Shown here piece after piece: positions 45,323 to 54,431 of a DNA stretch of 64,000 nt. Position 1 is the first letter of the stretch, and every line of letters begins with the position of its first letter. The translations under genes were made by a program, and so were the position numbers. The DNA is from Acinetobacter kyonggiensis (lineage in GTDB: Bacteria > Pseudomonadota > Gammaproteobacteria > Pseudomonadales > Moraxellaceae): assembly GCF_900107285.1 (NCBI RefSeq), contig NZ_FNPK01000006.1, forward strand, positions 1 to 64,000, in the 5' to 3' direction. Under the pieces are notes generated by a model. That model was not told the DNA's origin. It was given only the letters and a program-made list of their open reading frames with translations, and did not search any database.

Positions 45323-45859
45323 ATGGCAGATGAAATACAGCTGACAGACGAATATTGGATGCAGTTTGCTTACGAGCAAGCTGCCATTGCAGCATCGAAG
45401 CAAGAAATTCCTGTTGGCGCAGTCATTGTCAGTCAAAATCAAATTATTGGCGCAGGATATAATGCACCCATTTCACTGAGTGATCCGACGGCACATGCCG
45501 AGGTTCAAGCATTACGTCAAGCCTGTTTAAATCTGAATAATTACCGTCTTCCAGAAGACTCCATTCTTTATGTGACTTTAGAGCCTTGTACAATGTGTGT
45601 CGGTGCTTTAATTCACGCTCGGGTTTCGAAAGTCGTGTTTGGTGCAACTGAACCCAAAGCAGGTTCTTTGGTTAGTGCAAGAAAGTTATTTGAAACGGGC
45701 TATTATAATCATCAGTTTAATGTTGAGGCAGGCTGTTTGAATGAACAATGCTCCAAACAACTGAGTGATTTTTTTAAAATGCGTCGTGAGCAAAAAAGAC
45801 TGCAAAAGTTACAAGAAAAGTCCTTAAATGATCAGAATAATTCATCTATAAGTATGTAA
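45323..45859 (+). CDS. tadA: tRNA-specific adenosine deaminase TadA
   Basis: A zinc-dependent deaminase of 178 residues that converts A34 to inosine in tRNA-Arg(ACG). Zinc ligands and catalytic Glu are His58 and Glu60 in TAHAEVQALR, and Cys89 and Cys92 in LEPCTMCVGALIHAR. VVFGATEPKAGS follows as expected. The C-terminal helix RREQKRLQKLQEK is typical of the tRNA enzyme rather than of cytosine or guanine deaminases. Starts 2 bp after the crotonase gene. Confidence 0.94.
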   Translation: MADEIQLTDEYWMQFAYEQAAIAASKQEIPVGAVIVSQNQIIGAGYNAPISLSDPTAHAEVQALRQACLNLNNYRLPEDSILYVTLEPCTMCVGALIHARVSKVVFGATEPKAGSLVSARKLFETGYYNHQFNVEAGCLNEQCSKQLSDFFKMRREQKRLQKLQEKSLNDQNNSSISM

Positions 45860-45866
45860 AATAGAA

Positions 45867-45884
45867 TGACAATAATTATTGTCA
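45867..45884. promoter_or_regulatory. perfect 18-bp palindrome, candidate operator
   Basis: TGACAATAATTATTGTCA is a perfect palindrome located 21 bp before the ATG of the SRPBCC-family gene. It is too AT-rich and lacks the loop expected of a terminator, so a binding site for a dimeric regulator is more likely. It only loosely resembles Fur-type boxes, and the regulator is unknown. Confidence 0.45.
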
Positions 45885-45904
45885 ATTAAAGGTTAGGATA
45901 ATTT

Positions 45905-46336
45905 ATGAATTCTATTCAAATTAAAAAAGAATTTAATGCACCAATCGATCAGGTTTTTAATTTGTTATCAAAACATGCGACTTATAATGTTGCCTTTGCG
46001 CCAATTCAAGTGGTGCGTGTTAAAGATTCTGCCGATCCAGAACGTCCTGATGGCGTAGGTTCGGTACGTCGTATGGGTTTTGGTCCAATCAAACCTTTAC
46101 AAGAGCAAATTACTTTGCTTGAACCGAATCAACGAATTGAATATCAAATTATTAAAAATCCTTTGGTTAAGCATCACTTGGGGATTATTGAGTTTCAAGC
46201 AGTTGATGCAGATAAAACGTTAGTGACCTATACCATTGAGTTGCAAGCACGTGCACCCTTTGTGAGTAAATTAATCCTTGCGCAGCTTAAATCTGCGATT
46301 AAACTAGGTTTTTCGAAATTAGCTAAAACTGTATAG
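45905..46336 (+). CDS. SRPBCC family protein (polyketide cyclase/START-like)
   Basis: A protein of 143 residues with the START/Bet v 1-like pattern: FNAPIDQVFNLLSKH at the N-terminus, a strand-rich centre (GVGSVRRMGFGPIKPLQEQI), and a long C-terminal helix (FVSKLILAQLKSAIKLGFSKLAK). Such proteins bind hydrophobic ligands. The specific role is unknown. An 18-bp palindrome lies just upstream. cmk starts 17 bp downstream. Confidence 0.82.
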   Translation: MNSIQIKKEFNAPIDQVFNLLSKHATYNVAFAPIQVVRVKDSADPERPDGVGSVRRMGFGPIKPLQEQITLLEPNQRIEYQIIKNPLVKHHLGIIEFQAVDADKTLVTYTIELQARAPFVSKLILAQLKSAIKLGFSKLAKTV

Positions 46337-46353
46337 CGTAAAGTGGAAAATTA

Positions 46354-47043
46354 ATGACAGTTCAAATTATTACTATCGATGGTCCGAGTGGTTCTGGAAA
46401 AGGCACACTTGCGGCTAAACTCGCAGCGCACTATCAATTTCATTTGTTGGATTCTGGTGCTTTATATCGTCTGTTGGGGCTGTCATTACATCAACACAAT
46501 TTATTGGATGCTTTGGATTCAGCACTTGAACAATGCATTAAAATTGCAACAAATTTAGACATAAAGTTTGTTACAACTGAAACGAATAATACGCAGGTTC
46601 AGCTTGATGGTGAAGATGTCACTCAAATTATTCGTACTGAACGCGTGGGTGAATTTGCATCAAAAGTTGCCGCAATTCCTGAACTTAGAGCAGCGCTTTT
46701 AGAGCGTCAGCATGCTTTTGCACAAGAACCTGGGTTGGTTGCGGATGGGCGCGACATGGCAACAGCCATTTTTCCAGAGGCTCAAGCCAAGATTTACCTC
46801 ACTGCATCGGCTGAATCTCGAGCGGCACGACGTGTAAAGCAGTTGCAGGGTATGGGGCTAGATGTTAAAATAAACGACATTTTAGCTAATATTGAAGCTC
46901 GAGACAAAAGAGATATGGAGCGCGCAGTCGCACCACTCAAGCCAGCAGCAGATGCTTATATCATTGATAGTTCAGAATTGGGCATCGATGAAGTATTCCA
47001 GCTGATGACCAGTTTTGTCGATAAGCAATTATTAGCCAATTAA
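46354..47043 (+). CDS. cmk: cytidylate kinase
   Basis: A nucleoside monophosphate kinase of 229 residues that makes CDP and dCDP. It has P-loop [29 protein letters not shown] (CMP-binding), [15 protein letters not shown] and [16 protein letters not shown], and [16 protein letters not shown] near the C-terminus. The order cmk-rpsA-ihfB is widely conserved in Gammaproteobacteria. Confidence 0.96.
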   Translation: MTVQIITIDGPSGSGKGTLAAKLAAHYQFHLLDSGALYRLLGLSLHQHNLLDALDSALEQCIKIATNLDIKFVTTETNNTQVQLDGEDVTQIIRTERVGEFASKVAAIPELRAALLERQHAFAQEPGLVADGRDMATAIFPEAQAKIYLTASAESRAARRVKQLQGMGLDVKINDILANIEARDKRDMERAVAPLKPAADAYIIDSSELGIDEVFQLMTSFVDKQLLAN

Positions 47044-47150
47044 AGAATTTTCAGCCAAAGCATAGCTAGATCAGTTTATTACGGACTATGTGGAGGCTTT
47101 ATTAAACCGGCCTTGTCTGATCCAAGACCGCTGACTTTATCAGGTATATC
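47044..47150 (+). promoter_or_regulatory. rpsA leader region
   Basis: A 107-bp gap before rpsA with little AT bias and several short complementary segments, for example GGAGGC / GCCT-containing parts around 47090-47115. S1 in E. coli represses its own translation through a structured leader, and a similar leader is plausible here. I could not establish a fold by eye. Confidence 0.35.
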
Positions 47151-48827
47151 ATGACCGAATCTTTTGCAGCCCTCTTTGAAGAAAGCGAATTAAACCTCAA
47201 CGTTGAAAAGGGTGCAGTCATCCAAGGCGTTGTAGTAAGCATCGACTCTGATTGGGTAACAGTTGACACTGGCCTTAAATCAGAAGGTATTGTTGACCGC
47301 GCTGAATTCTTAAACGACCAACGTGAACTTGAAGTTCAAGTTGGTGATACTGTTGACGTTGTTGTTGAAGCTCTTGACAACGGTATGGGTCAAACAGTTT
47401 TATCACGTGAAAAAGCAAAACGTGCTGAAACTTGGACTAAACTTGAAAAAATCTTTGAAGACGGCGAAATCGTTACTGGTGTTATCTCTGGTAAAGTTAA
47501 AGGCGGTTTCACTGTTGACATCGGTCCAGTACGTGCGTTCTTACCAGGTTCTTTGGTAGACACTCGTCCTATCCGTGACACGACTCACCTTGAAGGTAAA
47601 GAGTTAGAATTCAAAGTAATCAAACTTGATGCTAAACGTAACAACGTTGTTGTATCTCGTCGTGCTGTTATGGAAGCTGAATCTTCAGCTGACCGTGAAG
47701 CTCTTCTTGCTCAGCTTGAAGAAGGTCAAACAGTTACAGGTACGATCAAGAACCTTACTGATTACGGCGCATTCGTTGACCTTGGCGGTATCGATGGTCT
47801 TCTTCACATCACTGACATGGCTTGGAAACGTATCAAGCATCCTTCAGAAGTTGTTGAAGTTGGTCAAGAAGTTACTGTTAAAGTACTTAAATTTGACCGC
47901 GAACGTAACCGCGTATCTTTAGGCCTTAAGCAATTAGGCGAAGATCCATGGTTAGCGATCATGAACCGTTACCCTAAAGGTTCAATCGTTAAAGCGCGCG
48001 TAACTAACCTTACTGATTATGGTTGTTTCGCTGAAATCGCTGAAGGCGTTGAAGGTTTAGTACACGTTTCAGAAATGGATCACACAAACAAAAACATCCA
48101 CCCATCTAAAGTTGTTCAGATTGGTGATGAAGTTGATGTTATGGTTCTTGAAGTTGATGAAGAACGTCGTCGTATTTCTCTTGGTATCAAACAAACTCGT
48201 GCTAACCCATGGGAAGAGTTTGCTAAAGACCATGACAAAGGCGAAAAAGTATCAGGTACGATCAAATCAATCACTGATTTCGGTATCTTCATCGGTTTAC
48301 CAGGTGGTATCGATGGTCTAGTTCACTTGTCTGATATTTCTTGGAACGAACAAGGCGAAGAAGCTATCCGTCGTTACAAGAAAGGTGACACTGTTGAAGC
48401 GGTTATCTTGTCTGTAGACGCTGAAGGCAACCGTATCAGCCTTGGCATCAAACAAATGAACAACGATCCGTTCAATGATTTCTTGGCAACTAACGAACGC
48501 GGTGCGCTTGTTAAAGGTACTGTAACTGCTGTTGACGCTAAAGGCGCAACTGTTAAGTTAGCTGACGAAGTTGAAGCTTCTCTTAAAGCTTCTGAAATCA
48601 ACCGTGATCGCGTTGAAGATGCAACTAAGTTCTTGGAAGTTGGTCAAGAAGTTGAAGCTAAAATCATCAATGTAGACCGTAAATCTCGCTCTATCAACTT
48701 GTCTATCAAAGCGAAAGACGAAGCTGAAGAGAAAGAAGCTGTTGCAAACTTAAAAACTGCAACAACTGGTCAAGACAATGGTCCTAAGACTATTGGTGAT
48801 TTGATCAAAGCTCAAATGAATCACTAA
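47151..48827 (+). CDS. rpsA: 30S ribosomal protein S1
   Basis: Ribosomal protein S1 of 558 residues, which brings mRNA to the 30S subunit. Six S1/OB repeats are visible, each with a G-x-V followed by G-x-F-V/D pattern, at roughly residues 20-90, 105-172, 190-262, 277-347, 364-434 and 451-520. Examples are [20 protein letters not shown] and [21 protein letters not shown]. Codon choice is markedly different from the neighbours (many GAC, AAC, TTC and ATC codons), as expected of a highly expressed gene. A strong hairpin follows at 48890. Confidence 0.97.
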   Translation: MTESFAALFEESELNLNVEKGAVIQGVVVSIDSDWVTVDTGLKSEGIVDRAEFLNDQRELEVQVGDTVDVVVEALDNGMGQTVLSREKAKRAETWTKLEKIFEDGEIVTGVISGKVKGGFTVDIGPVRAFLPGSLVDTRPIRDTTHLEGKELEFKVIKLDAKRNNVVVSRRAVMEAESSADREALLAQLEEGQTVTGTIKNLTDYGAFVDLGGIDGLLHITDMAWKRIKHPSEVVEVGQEVTVKVLKFDRERNRVSLGLKQLGEDPWLAIMNRYPKGSIVKARVTNLTDYGCFAEIAEGVEGLVHVSEMDHTNKNIHPSKVVQIGDEVDVMVLEVDEERRRISLGIKQTRANPWEEFAKDHDKGEKVSGTIKSITDFGIFIGLPGGIDGLVHLSDISWNEQGEEAIRRYKKGDTVEAVILSVDAEGNRISLGIKQMNNDPFNDFLATNERGALVKGTVTAVDAKGATVKLADEVEASLKASEINRDRVEDATKFLEVGQEVEAKIINVDRKSRSINLSIKAKDEAEEKEAVANLKTATTGQDNGPKTIGDLIKAQMNH

Positions 48828-48889
48828 TAAGTAGATGTTGAAATGTATTGTTAATGTAAATTAACCAATACTTTTTACACAAATACTGT

Positions 48890-48929
48890 AAACGGTAGCG
48901 TAGTATTAACTTATTACGCTACCGTTTTG
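48890..48929 (+). terminator. rho-independent terminator after rpsA
   Basis: The stem AACGGTAGCGTA / TACGCTACCGTT with a loop of about 12 bases, followed by TTGT and a short T run, between rpsA and ihfB. Confidence 0.8.
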
Positions 48930-48990
48930 TATTTAAACAGGTTATTATCGGATTATCTACAAAGTAGCTTGATAATTAAAGAGGTCAAAA

Positions 48991-49293
48991 ATGACTACGG
49001 AAGCACTTAATAAGTCTGACTTAATAGAGCGAATTTCCCTTAAAAACCCACACTTAGCAGAGCCTTTAGTCGAAGAAGCTGTTAAAATTATGATTGATCA
49101 AATGATAGCCGCATTATCATCTGATAATCGTATTGAAATTCGTGGTTTTGGTAGTTTCGCTTTGCATCACCGTGATCCACGTGTGGGGCGTAATCCTAAA
49201 ACAGGTAAATCTGTTGAGGTGGCTGCAAAAGCAGTTCCACATTTCAAACCTGGTAAAGCGTTACGTGATGCAGTAAACGAATCTGCAGAGTAA
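48991..49293 (+). CDS. ihfB: integration host factor subunit beta
   Basis: A DNA-bending HU/IHF-family protein of 100 residues. The hallmark DNA-contact arm reads [17 protein letters not shown], preceded by [13 protein letters not shown]. The N-terminal helices ([16 protein letters not shown]) fit IHF-beta better than HU. It follows rpsA as in many Gammaproteobacteria. AAAGAGG precedes the ATG, and the terminator upstream suggests its own promoter in the 60-bp gap. Confidence 0.95.
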   Translation: MTTEALNKSDLIERISLKNPHLAEPLVEEAVKIMIDQMIAALSSDNRIEIRGFGSFALHHRDPRVGRNPKTGKSVEVAAKAVPHFKPGKALRDAVNESAE

Positions 49294-49318
49294 TAAAAAA
49301 TTCCAGAAAGGGGTGTTT

Positions 49319-49684
49319 ATGCGTTACGTATTAGTCGCTTTGTTAATTGTACTATTTGGCTATTCATTGGCTTTGGTCTTGCAAAATGGTACTGAATTAA
49401 CGGTAGACCTATTATTTACCCAAGTTCCTGCTATGCGTTTAGGTCTATTGTTGTTATTAACATTAGCTTTGGGTGTAGTGTTGGGTTTGTTGTTAGGTGT
49501 GCAGGTTTTCCGAGTATTTCAGAATAGTTGGGAAATTAAGCGACTTCGTAAAGACATTGAACACCTCCGAAAAGAGCAAATTCAAGCTGCTCAGTTGGCT
49601 GCTGCTGAAGCTGCTGCACATACTCGACATGAAAAAACAGTGTTAGATATCAATCCTAACGATCGTTCATCTAATCCATTGTAA
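49319..49684 (+). CDS. lapA: LapA family inner-membrane protein
   Basis: A protein of 121 residues with two N-terminal transmembrane helices (about 3-20 and 41-63), a small periplasmic loop and a cytoplasmic coiled-coil (EIKRLRKDIEHLRKEQIQAAQ). In E. coli LapA, with LapB, is involved in lipopolysaccharide assembly control through LpxC. The usual lapB partner would follow, but here the gene is followed by a terminator and pyrF. ATG 49319 has AGGGG 6 bases upstream. Confidence 0.85.
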   Translation: MRYVLVALLIVLFGYSLALVLQNGTELTVDLLFTQVPAMRLGLLLLLTLALGVVLGLLLGVQVFRVFQNSWEIKRLRKDIEHLRKEQIQAAQLAAAEAAAHTRHEKTVLDINPNDRSSNPL

Positions 49685-49761
49685 GTCGAATTATTTAGCT
49701 TCTGGTTGGTGTATCTATACTGGAGTCGAGCTAAATGGTGTATGTGTAAATAAAAACTGAT

Positions 49762-49795
49762 AACACTCCAAAGTATTTTTTTGGGGTGTTTTTTT
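49762..49795 (+). terminator. rho-independent terminator after lapA
   Basis: The stem AACACTCCAAA / TTTGGGGTGTT (one wobble pair), followed by a T run. Confidence 0.85.
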
Positions 49796-49946
49796 ATGGG
49801 TCTAACTTATAAAGCTTGTACAAAATTTATTAGAAAGTAAGGCACTTATTTTATCAATTGTGCTTAATGCAATTTTTTCAACTATCAGCGTGCAGGGATA
49901 TTCTTTATAATGAGCTTTCTTTTTGTCAAAATGAAGGGTAAGTCTC

Positions 49947-50627
49947 TTGAGTATCATTGTTGCATTAGATGCTAAAAGCCAATATGAAGCACTTACAATT
50001 GCAGAGCAGTTAGATCCTGCATTGTGTCGAGTAAAAGTTGGTAAAGAGTTATTTACCCATGAAGGCCCAAGTGTTGTTAAGGCATTACACGACAAAGGCT
50101 TTGAAGTTTTCCTTGATTTAAAATTCCACGATATTCCAAACACGACAGCACAAGCAGTTTGTGCGGCAGCAGACTTAGGGGTATGGATGGTAAACGTTCA
50201 TGCATCTGGTGGTCGTAAGATGATGGAAACTTGTGCTCAGCGCTTAAAAGCAGGCAATTACAGTACGCAACTGATTGCGGTGACTGTGTTGACATCAATG
50301 GGGCGTGAAGACCTTAAAGACTTGGGATTGGATATCGAACCATTTGAACAAGTGAAGCGTCTTGCTAAATTGACTCAAGAGAGTGGTTTGGATGGCGTGG
50401 TGTGTTCTGCTCAAGAAGCAAAAATGCTGCGTGAAACATTAGGACAAAATTTTGCTTTGGTGACACCGGGTATTCGTCCTGTGGGTTCAAATGCAGATGA
50501 TCAAAAGCGCATTGTGACACCGAAGCAAGCGATGATGGATGGCTCAACTCATTTGGTGATTGGTCGTCCAATTACACAATCGGAAAATATGCGTCAAACA
50601 TTGAAAGATATTTTAGCATCGTTATAA
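49947..50627 (+). CDS. pyrF: orotidine 5'-phosphate decarboxylase
   Basis: A TIM-barrel enzyme of 226 residues that makes UMP from OMP. The active-site motif is [10 protein letters not shown] (Asp-x-Lys-x-x-Asp), with VALDAK at the N-terminus, [15 protein letters not shown] and VTPGIRP. The start is TTG at 49947 with AAGGGTAAG ahead. A TATAAT at 49906-49911 may be part of its promoter. A palindromic repeat begins right at its stop codon. Confidence 0.94.
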   Translation: MSIIVALDAKSQYEALTIAEQLDPALCRVKVGKELFTHEGPSVVKALHDKGFEVFLDLKFHDIPNTTAQAVCAAADLGVWMVNVHASGGRKMMETCAQRLKAGNYSTQLIAVTVLTSMGREDLKDLGLDIEPFEQVKRLAKLTQESGLDGVVCSAQEAKMLRETLGQNFALVTPGIRPVGSNADDQKRIVTPKQAMMDGSTHLVIGRPITQSENMRQTLKDILASL

Positions 50628-50713
50628 AAATTCCTCCCTTTATCAAGAATGAGAAACATTGTTTATAAAGGGGGCTTGCCTTCCTTTATAAAGGGGAGGT
50701 TGGGAGGGATTTA
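50626..50713. repeat. palindromic repeat between pyrF and lysO
   Basis: The element begins AAATTCCTCCCTTTAT and ends GGGAGGGATTT, an 11-bp imperfect terminal inverted repeat. Inside are further self-complementary parts, including CTTCCTTTATAAAGGGGAGG. It overlaps the ends of both convergent genes: the pyrF stop on the left, and the lysO TAA on the right. It resembles the repeat units inside hrpA (5188-5298) in its AAATCC(C/T)(C/T)CC starts and AAAGGGG-type returns. It may also work as a bidirectional terminator. Confidence 0.7.
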
Positions 50714-51619
50714 TATAGCAGCCAATATACTCACGACAATTGGTGCAAGTACAGATAAAACAAAGCCGCTGACCATCGCATGTGGAATAAATTCATTGCC
50801 ACAGGCTTGTTTCACCATGGGTAGGGTGACATCCATTGCTGTTGCCGCGGCAGATGAAATGGCAGAGCGTGGGTAGCGCCAACCAATGCTATACATCAAA
50901 AGAATTGCAATAATTTCTCTAAATAAGTCGTTCATGAGGGCGATACTACCCAGTTCGGCATTTTTTAATTCAGTCACAACAATGCCTGTCATGGAATAAA
51001 ATCCATAACCTTGCGATAACATAATTAAATCTTTGAGGCTAATATCTTTGATGATTGTTGCCGTAAACAATGCCCCCGCTAGTGATCCGATAATACAGCC
51101 TATAGGAACGAGCATGATTTTCCAATTAAGCCATGAGCGGTCAAGTGGTGAATAAGCTAAATCCAAACCAATTAAAAACATAAAAATAAGCAGTAAATTC
51201 CATGTACTGACATGTAATGTATAGTCAAAATGATTAAACAGTTCGGCAAGCCCATAGCCTAATGCGAGTGCAATAAAAGCATAACTAATATTGATGAGTG
51301 ATTTGACCAGAAGTTCTGCTGAAACTTTGCCTTGCATTGGTTGGTAGCCAATACTTTTAAACAGAAGGTAGCAACAGAGAAAGGCACCGACGGATGTTGC
51401 AATCGAGAGTGTGAGTGCATTGGATAAAATTTGTACTGGGCTGCTCATGTTCTGCAATGTTTGAGAGAATTCAATTGCAATCGTAATCAGCAAAATATAA
51501 GTAAAATACGGCAGAATTTTAAATGCTAAGCTTTCTAGCCAATGAGGGAGTTTACGTGCAAGAATGAATCCAAAGCATAAACAGATAAGAAGTTGAATAA
51601 TCAACCAAAGCGATTGCAT
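50711..51619 (-). CDS. lysO: lysine exporter LysO family (YbjE, DUF340)
   Basis: An inner-membrane protein of 302 residues with about eight hydrophobic segments. The C-terminal half matches LysO: GYGFYSMTGIVVTEL, ALMNDLFREIIAILLM, SAAATAMDVTLPMV and IPHAMVSGFVLSVLAP correspond to the conserved GFGWYSLSGILLTE, NDLARELIAIMLIP, CGATSMDFTLPV and PAAIVHGFILSLLVP of E. coli. In E. coli LysO exports L-lysine. ATG 51619 aligns with the family start. A GTG at 51646 is possible but lacks support. The stop codon falls in the palindromic repeat. Confidence 0.88.
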   Translation of the reverse strand: MQSLWLIIQLLICLCFGFILARKLPHWLESLAFKILPYFTYILLITIAIEFSQTLQNMSSPVQILSNALTLSIATSVGAFLCCYLLFKSIGYQPMQGKVSAELLVKSLINISYAFIALALGYGLAELFNHFDYTLHVSTWNLLLIFMFLIGLDLAYSPLDRSWLNWKIMLVPIGCIIGSLAGALFTATIIKDISLKDLIMLSQGYGFYSMTGIVVTELKNAELGSIALMNDLFREIIAILLMYSIGWRYPRSAISSAAATAMDVTLPMVKQACGNEFIPHAMVSGFVLSVLAPIVVSILAAI

Positions 51620-51670
51620 ACAAAAAGTCAGCAGATGAAAAGACACCTGCTTATTATGACCATTAAGTGA

Positions 51671-53182
51671 TTAAGCTGCACGATTTCCAGATGTTTTGTT
51701 TAACAAACGGTAATCTGCGGGATTAAGTTTTTTAGTTTTTAGCCAATATTTCCATGTGTATGTTGGCCAAAGCGCAAAGTTTTTACCGCCATCTTGTTGA
51801 TACCAACTGACACAGCCAGATTGCCAAACAGTTCCGTTGAGTAATGTTTGCACATCCTGATTAAATCGGGTTTGTACTTGGTCCTTCACCACAATTGCAT
51901 GGCTATGGCTTTGTTTGACCAACTGAATCATTTGTAAAATATAGTTGACCTGAGATTCAATCATAAAAATGACAGAGTTGTGTGCTAGAACGGTATTGGG
52001 CCCTAATAACTGAAAAAAATTTGGGAAACCTTTGGTACAAATTCCATAAAAGCTTTCTGCGCCATCGTGCCAAGCATCGCGTAAATCCAGCCCATTTTCC
52101 CCAACACATTGAAATGATTTTAAGTAAATGCGCGGATCGGTAATAAAGCCCGTCCCATAAATTAAGCAATCAATTGTACGTTCTTTGCCATCTTTGGTGA
52201 TGATGCTGTTGCTGGTTAATTCTTGAATAGCATCGGTAATCAGTTCAACATTACTCCGATTAAAGGTCGGAAAATATTTATTGGAAATTAGAATGCGTTT
52301 GCATCCCATAATATAATTGGGGATCAGCTTGTTGGCGATATTTTTATCTTTGACTTGGTGCTTAATATAAGCTTCAGCTAATTTTTGCGCATATTTCATC
52401 ACGGTTGGCTTAACAATCGGTACAACGCGAGATTCATTTGACCAATATAAACGTGCACGGTGAATTTTTCGCAACCAATCATATTTGGCAAAGAGTTTCT
52501 TTTCTATATTTTTATAAGTACGTTCATCACGTGGAATCACCCAAGCTGGGGTGCGTTGCATGACATACAGTTGCTTAACTTGTTCTGCAATTTCTGGAAT
52601 GTATTGAATGGCACTGCCACCAGTCCCAATTGATGCAACAGATTTGTTATTGAGGTCATATTGATGATCCCATTGCGATGAATGGAAAACTTTGCCCTGA
52701 AATTTTTCAATGCCTTTAATATGTGGAATTTGCGGCACATGCAATGGACCAGATGCAAAAATAACAAATTGTGCGATGAGGGTTGTGTCATTATTTAAAG
52801 TGAGTGTCCAATCACAGCGTTGTTCATTGTATTTGGCAGCGATAACTTCACAATTAAATTGGCAATATTTTTTTAAATCATAAGTGCTGATTAAGCTTTG
52901 TATATATGCAAAAATTTCAGGTGCTTCAGCATAGCGCTTTGACCAATCACTTTTAGGTGCAAAAGAAAGTGAATACATATGTGATTGCACATCACATGCA
53001 GCACCTGGGTATTGATTTTCACGCCATGTCCCACCTATATCGTTGGCTTTTTCTAAAATAACAAAATCTTGAATGTTATTTTGCAATAAGCGAATTGCCA
53101 TGGCTAAGCCACCAAAACCTGCACCAATAATTGCAATTTGAGTTTGCTGTGCTGTTTGCTTTATTTGAGTTGTATTGCGCAT
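51671..53182 (-). CDS. flavin-containing (Baeyer-Villiger-type) monooxygenase
   Basis: An FAD- and NADPH-dependent monooxygenase of 503 residues. The FAD-binding motif is IIGAGFGGLAMA at the N-terminus. The fingerprint FxGxxxHxxxWD of class B (Baeyer-Villiger) monooxygenases is seen as FQGKVFHSSQWD. The second dinucleotide motif is SIGTGGSAIQYIP. DIGGTWRENQYPGAACD is also typical. It could oxidise a ketone to an ester; the substrate is unknown. I start at ATG 53182, with AAGG about 10 bases upstream. The GTG at 53203 is less likely. A divergent AraC-type regulator gene lies 157 bp away and probably controls it. Confidence 0.88.
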   Translation of the reverse strand: MRNTTQIKQTAQQTQIAIIGAGFGGLAMAIRLLQNNIQDFVILEKANDIGGTWRENQYPGAACDVQSHMYSLSFAPKSDWSKRYAEAPEIFAYIQSLISTYDLKKYCQFNCEVIAAKYNEQRCDWTLTLNNDTTLIAQFVIFASGPLHVPQIPHIKGIEKFQGKVFHSSQWDHQYDLNNKSVASIGTGGSAIQYIPEIAEQVKQLYVMQRTPAWVIPRDERTYKNIEKKLFAKYDWLRKIHRARLYWSNESRVVPIVKPTVMKYAQKLAEAYIKHQVKDKNIANKLIPNYIMGCKRILISNKYFPTFNRSNVELITDAIQELTSNSIITKDGKERTIDCLIYGTGFITDPRIYLKSFQCVGENGLDLRDAWHDGAESFYGICTKGFPNFFQLLGPNTVLAHNSVIFMIESQVNYILQMIQLVKQSHSHAIVVKDQVQTRFNQDVQTLLNGTVWQSGCVSWYQQDGGKNFALWPTYTWKYWLKTKKLNPADYRLLNKTSGNRAA

Positions 53183-53339
53183 TATTTTATTTGCCTTGTA
53201 CACTTTTATTTTTTATAGCTTAAATGAATAACAGAACAAGTAACATGATAAGCATGACAAAAAAATTGATAGATTCGGCAATTTGCAAGCACGAAATTTT
53301 ATAGTAAAAAATGTCATATTACTTTAATCAGAAAATGCT

Positions 53340-54347
53340 ATGAAACGGTCAGTTCTCGGCTTGATGTATTTAATTCAAGGCATGCGTAAAGCTGGTGTCG
53401 AGGTTGATCAAAAACTTCAAAGTATTGGTTTACGCGCTGATGCCTTAGATCCAAGTTCAATTATTCATCCTTGTTTGGAGTGGAATGTATTAAGTGTGAT
53501 TGGGCAAGATGTCACTCCTGAAACAGGTTTGTTTATTGGACAGCATTATGCACTTGCAGGCTATGGTCCTTTGCTTATGTTATTGGTGACCAGTAAGGAT
53601 ATGCGTACAGCTCTAGAGCAAGGAGTTCAGTATCAAGCGCTTACCCATTTAACAGGGGGATTAAGTTTGAAATATACAGAGCACAAAGTTGCACTGTGTT
53701 ATGAACCACAAGATTTAAACAGTGATTTGGGGTTACTGCGCGCGCAATGTGAAATTTCAGGAACGTATAAATTTATTCAAGATCTTTATAAAATGATGGG
53801 ATTGAGCATTCCTAAAATTCATATTGAATTGCCATTTGTACAATCAGAAAATCTGCAGTACTTAGAAATTTATCAGGATTACTATGGTTCAGAGTTGCAG
53901 TTTGGGTCGGAGAGTGCAGAATTTTGGTTCGATGCTGCGGTACTGAATGTACAAATTCCATCGGCAGATCAAATGACTTTTATGATTTATGAAAGAAAAT
54001 GCGTTGCCGAATTGGAGCGCTTAAGTATAGATGAACAGATTCCTTCATTGGTACAACGGGTGCAAGATTATTTGGAATTACAGCAAGGTGTAATGCCTAC
54101 GATGGCAGAAACAGCACAAGCCTTACAAATTCCAGAGCGAACCTTACGTCATCAATTGCAACAACTGCAAAGTAGCTATAAACAAATACGTGAACAGTTA
54201 ATTAAAGATAAAGCATTAAGGCTTATAGAATATAAAGAGTATTCCATTGAAATGATTGCCGAGTTGTTGGGGTATTCAGAACCGGCAGCTTTTAATCATG
54301 CTTTTAAACGGTGGTTTGGATACAGTCCACGTCAGTACTCTAAATAG
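53340..54347 (+). CDS. AraC family transcriptional regulator
   Basis: A regulator of 335 residues of the OruR/Arabinose_bd sub-group. The N-terminal about 190 residues are the ligand-binding domain (LGLMYLIQGMRKAGV, LFIGQHYALAGYGPLLMLL). The C-terminal double helix-turn-helix covers about 235-335 (TMAETAQALQIPERTLRHQL, then SIEMIAELLGYSEPAAFNHA and FKRWFGYSPRQYSK). It is divergent from the monooxygenase gene, the usual setting for a substrate-responsive activator. Confidence 0.9.
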   Translation: MKRSVLGLMYLIQGMRKAGVEVDQKLQSIGLRADALDPSSIIHPCLEWNVLSVIGQDVTPETGLFIGQHYALAGYGPLLMLLVTSKDMRTALEQGVQYQALTHLTGGLSLKYTEHKVALCYEPQDLNSDLGLLRAQCEISGTYKFIQDLYKMMGLSIPKIHIELPFVQSENLQYLEIYQDYYGSELQFGSESAEFWFDAAVLNVQIPSADQMTFMIYERKCVAELERLSIDEQIPSLVQRVQDYLELQQGVMPTMAETAQALQIPERTLRHQLQQLQSSYKQIREQLIKDKALRLIEYKEYSIEMIAELLGYSEPAAFNHAFKRWFGYSPRQYSK

Positions 54348-54431
54348 CCTAAGTTTATTAATGCCAAAGTGCTATATATTCCTTCTCAATCTTCGCTATA
54401 CTTTGCATAGCCTAAAATAGTATTCAATGAT

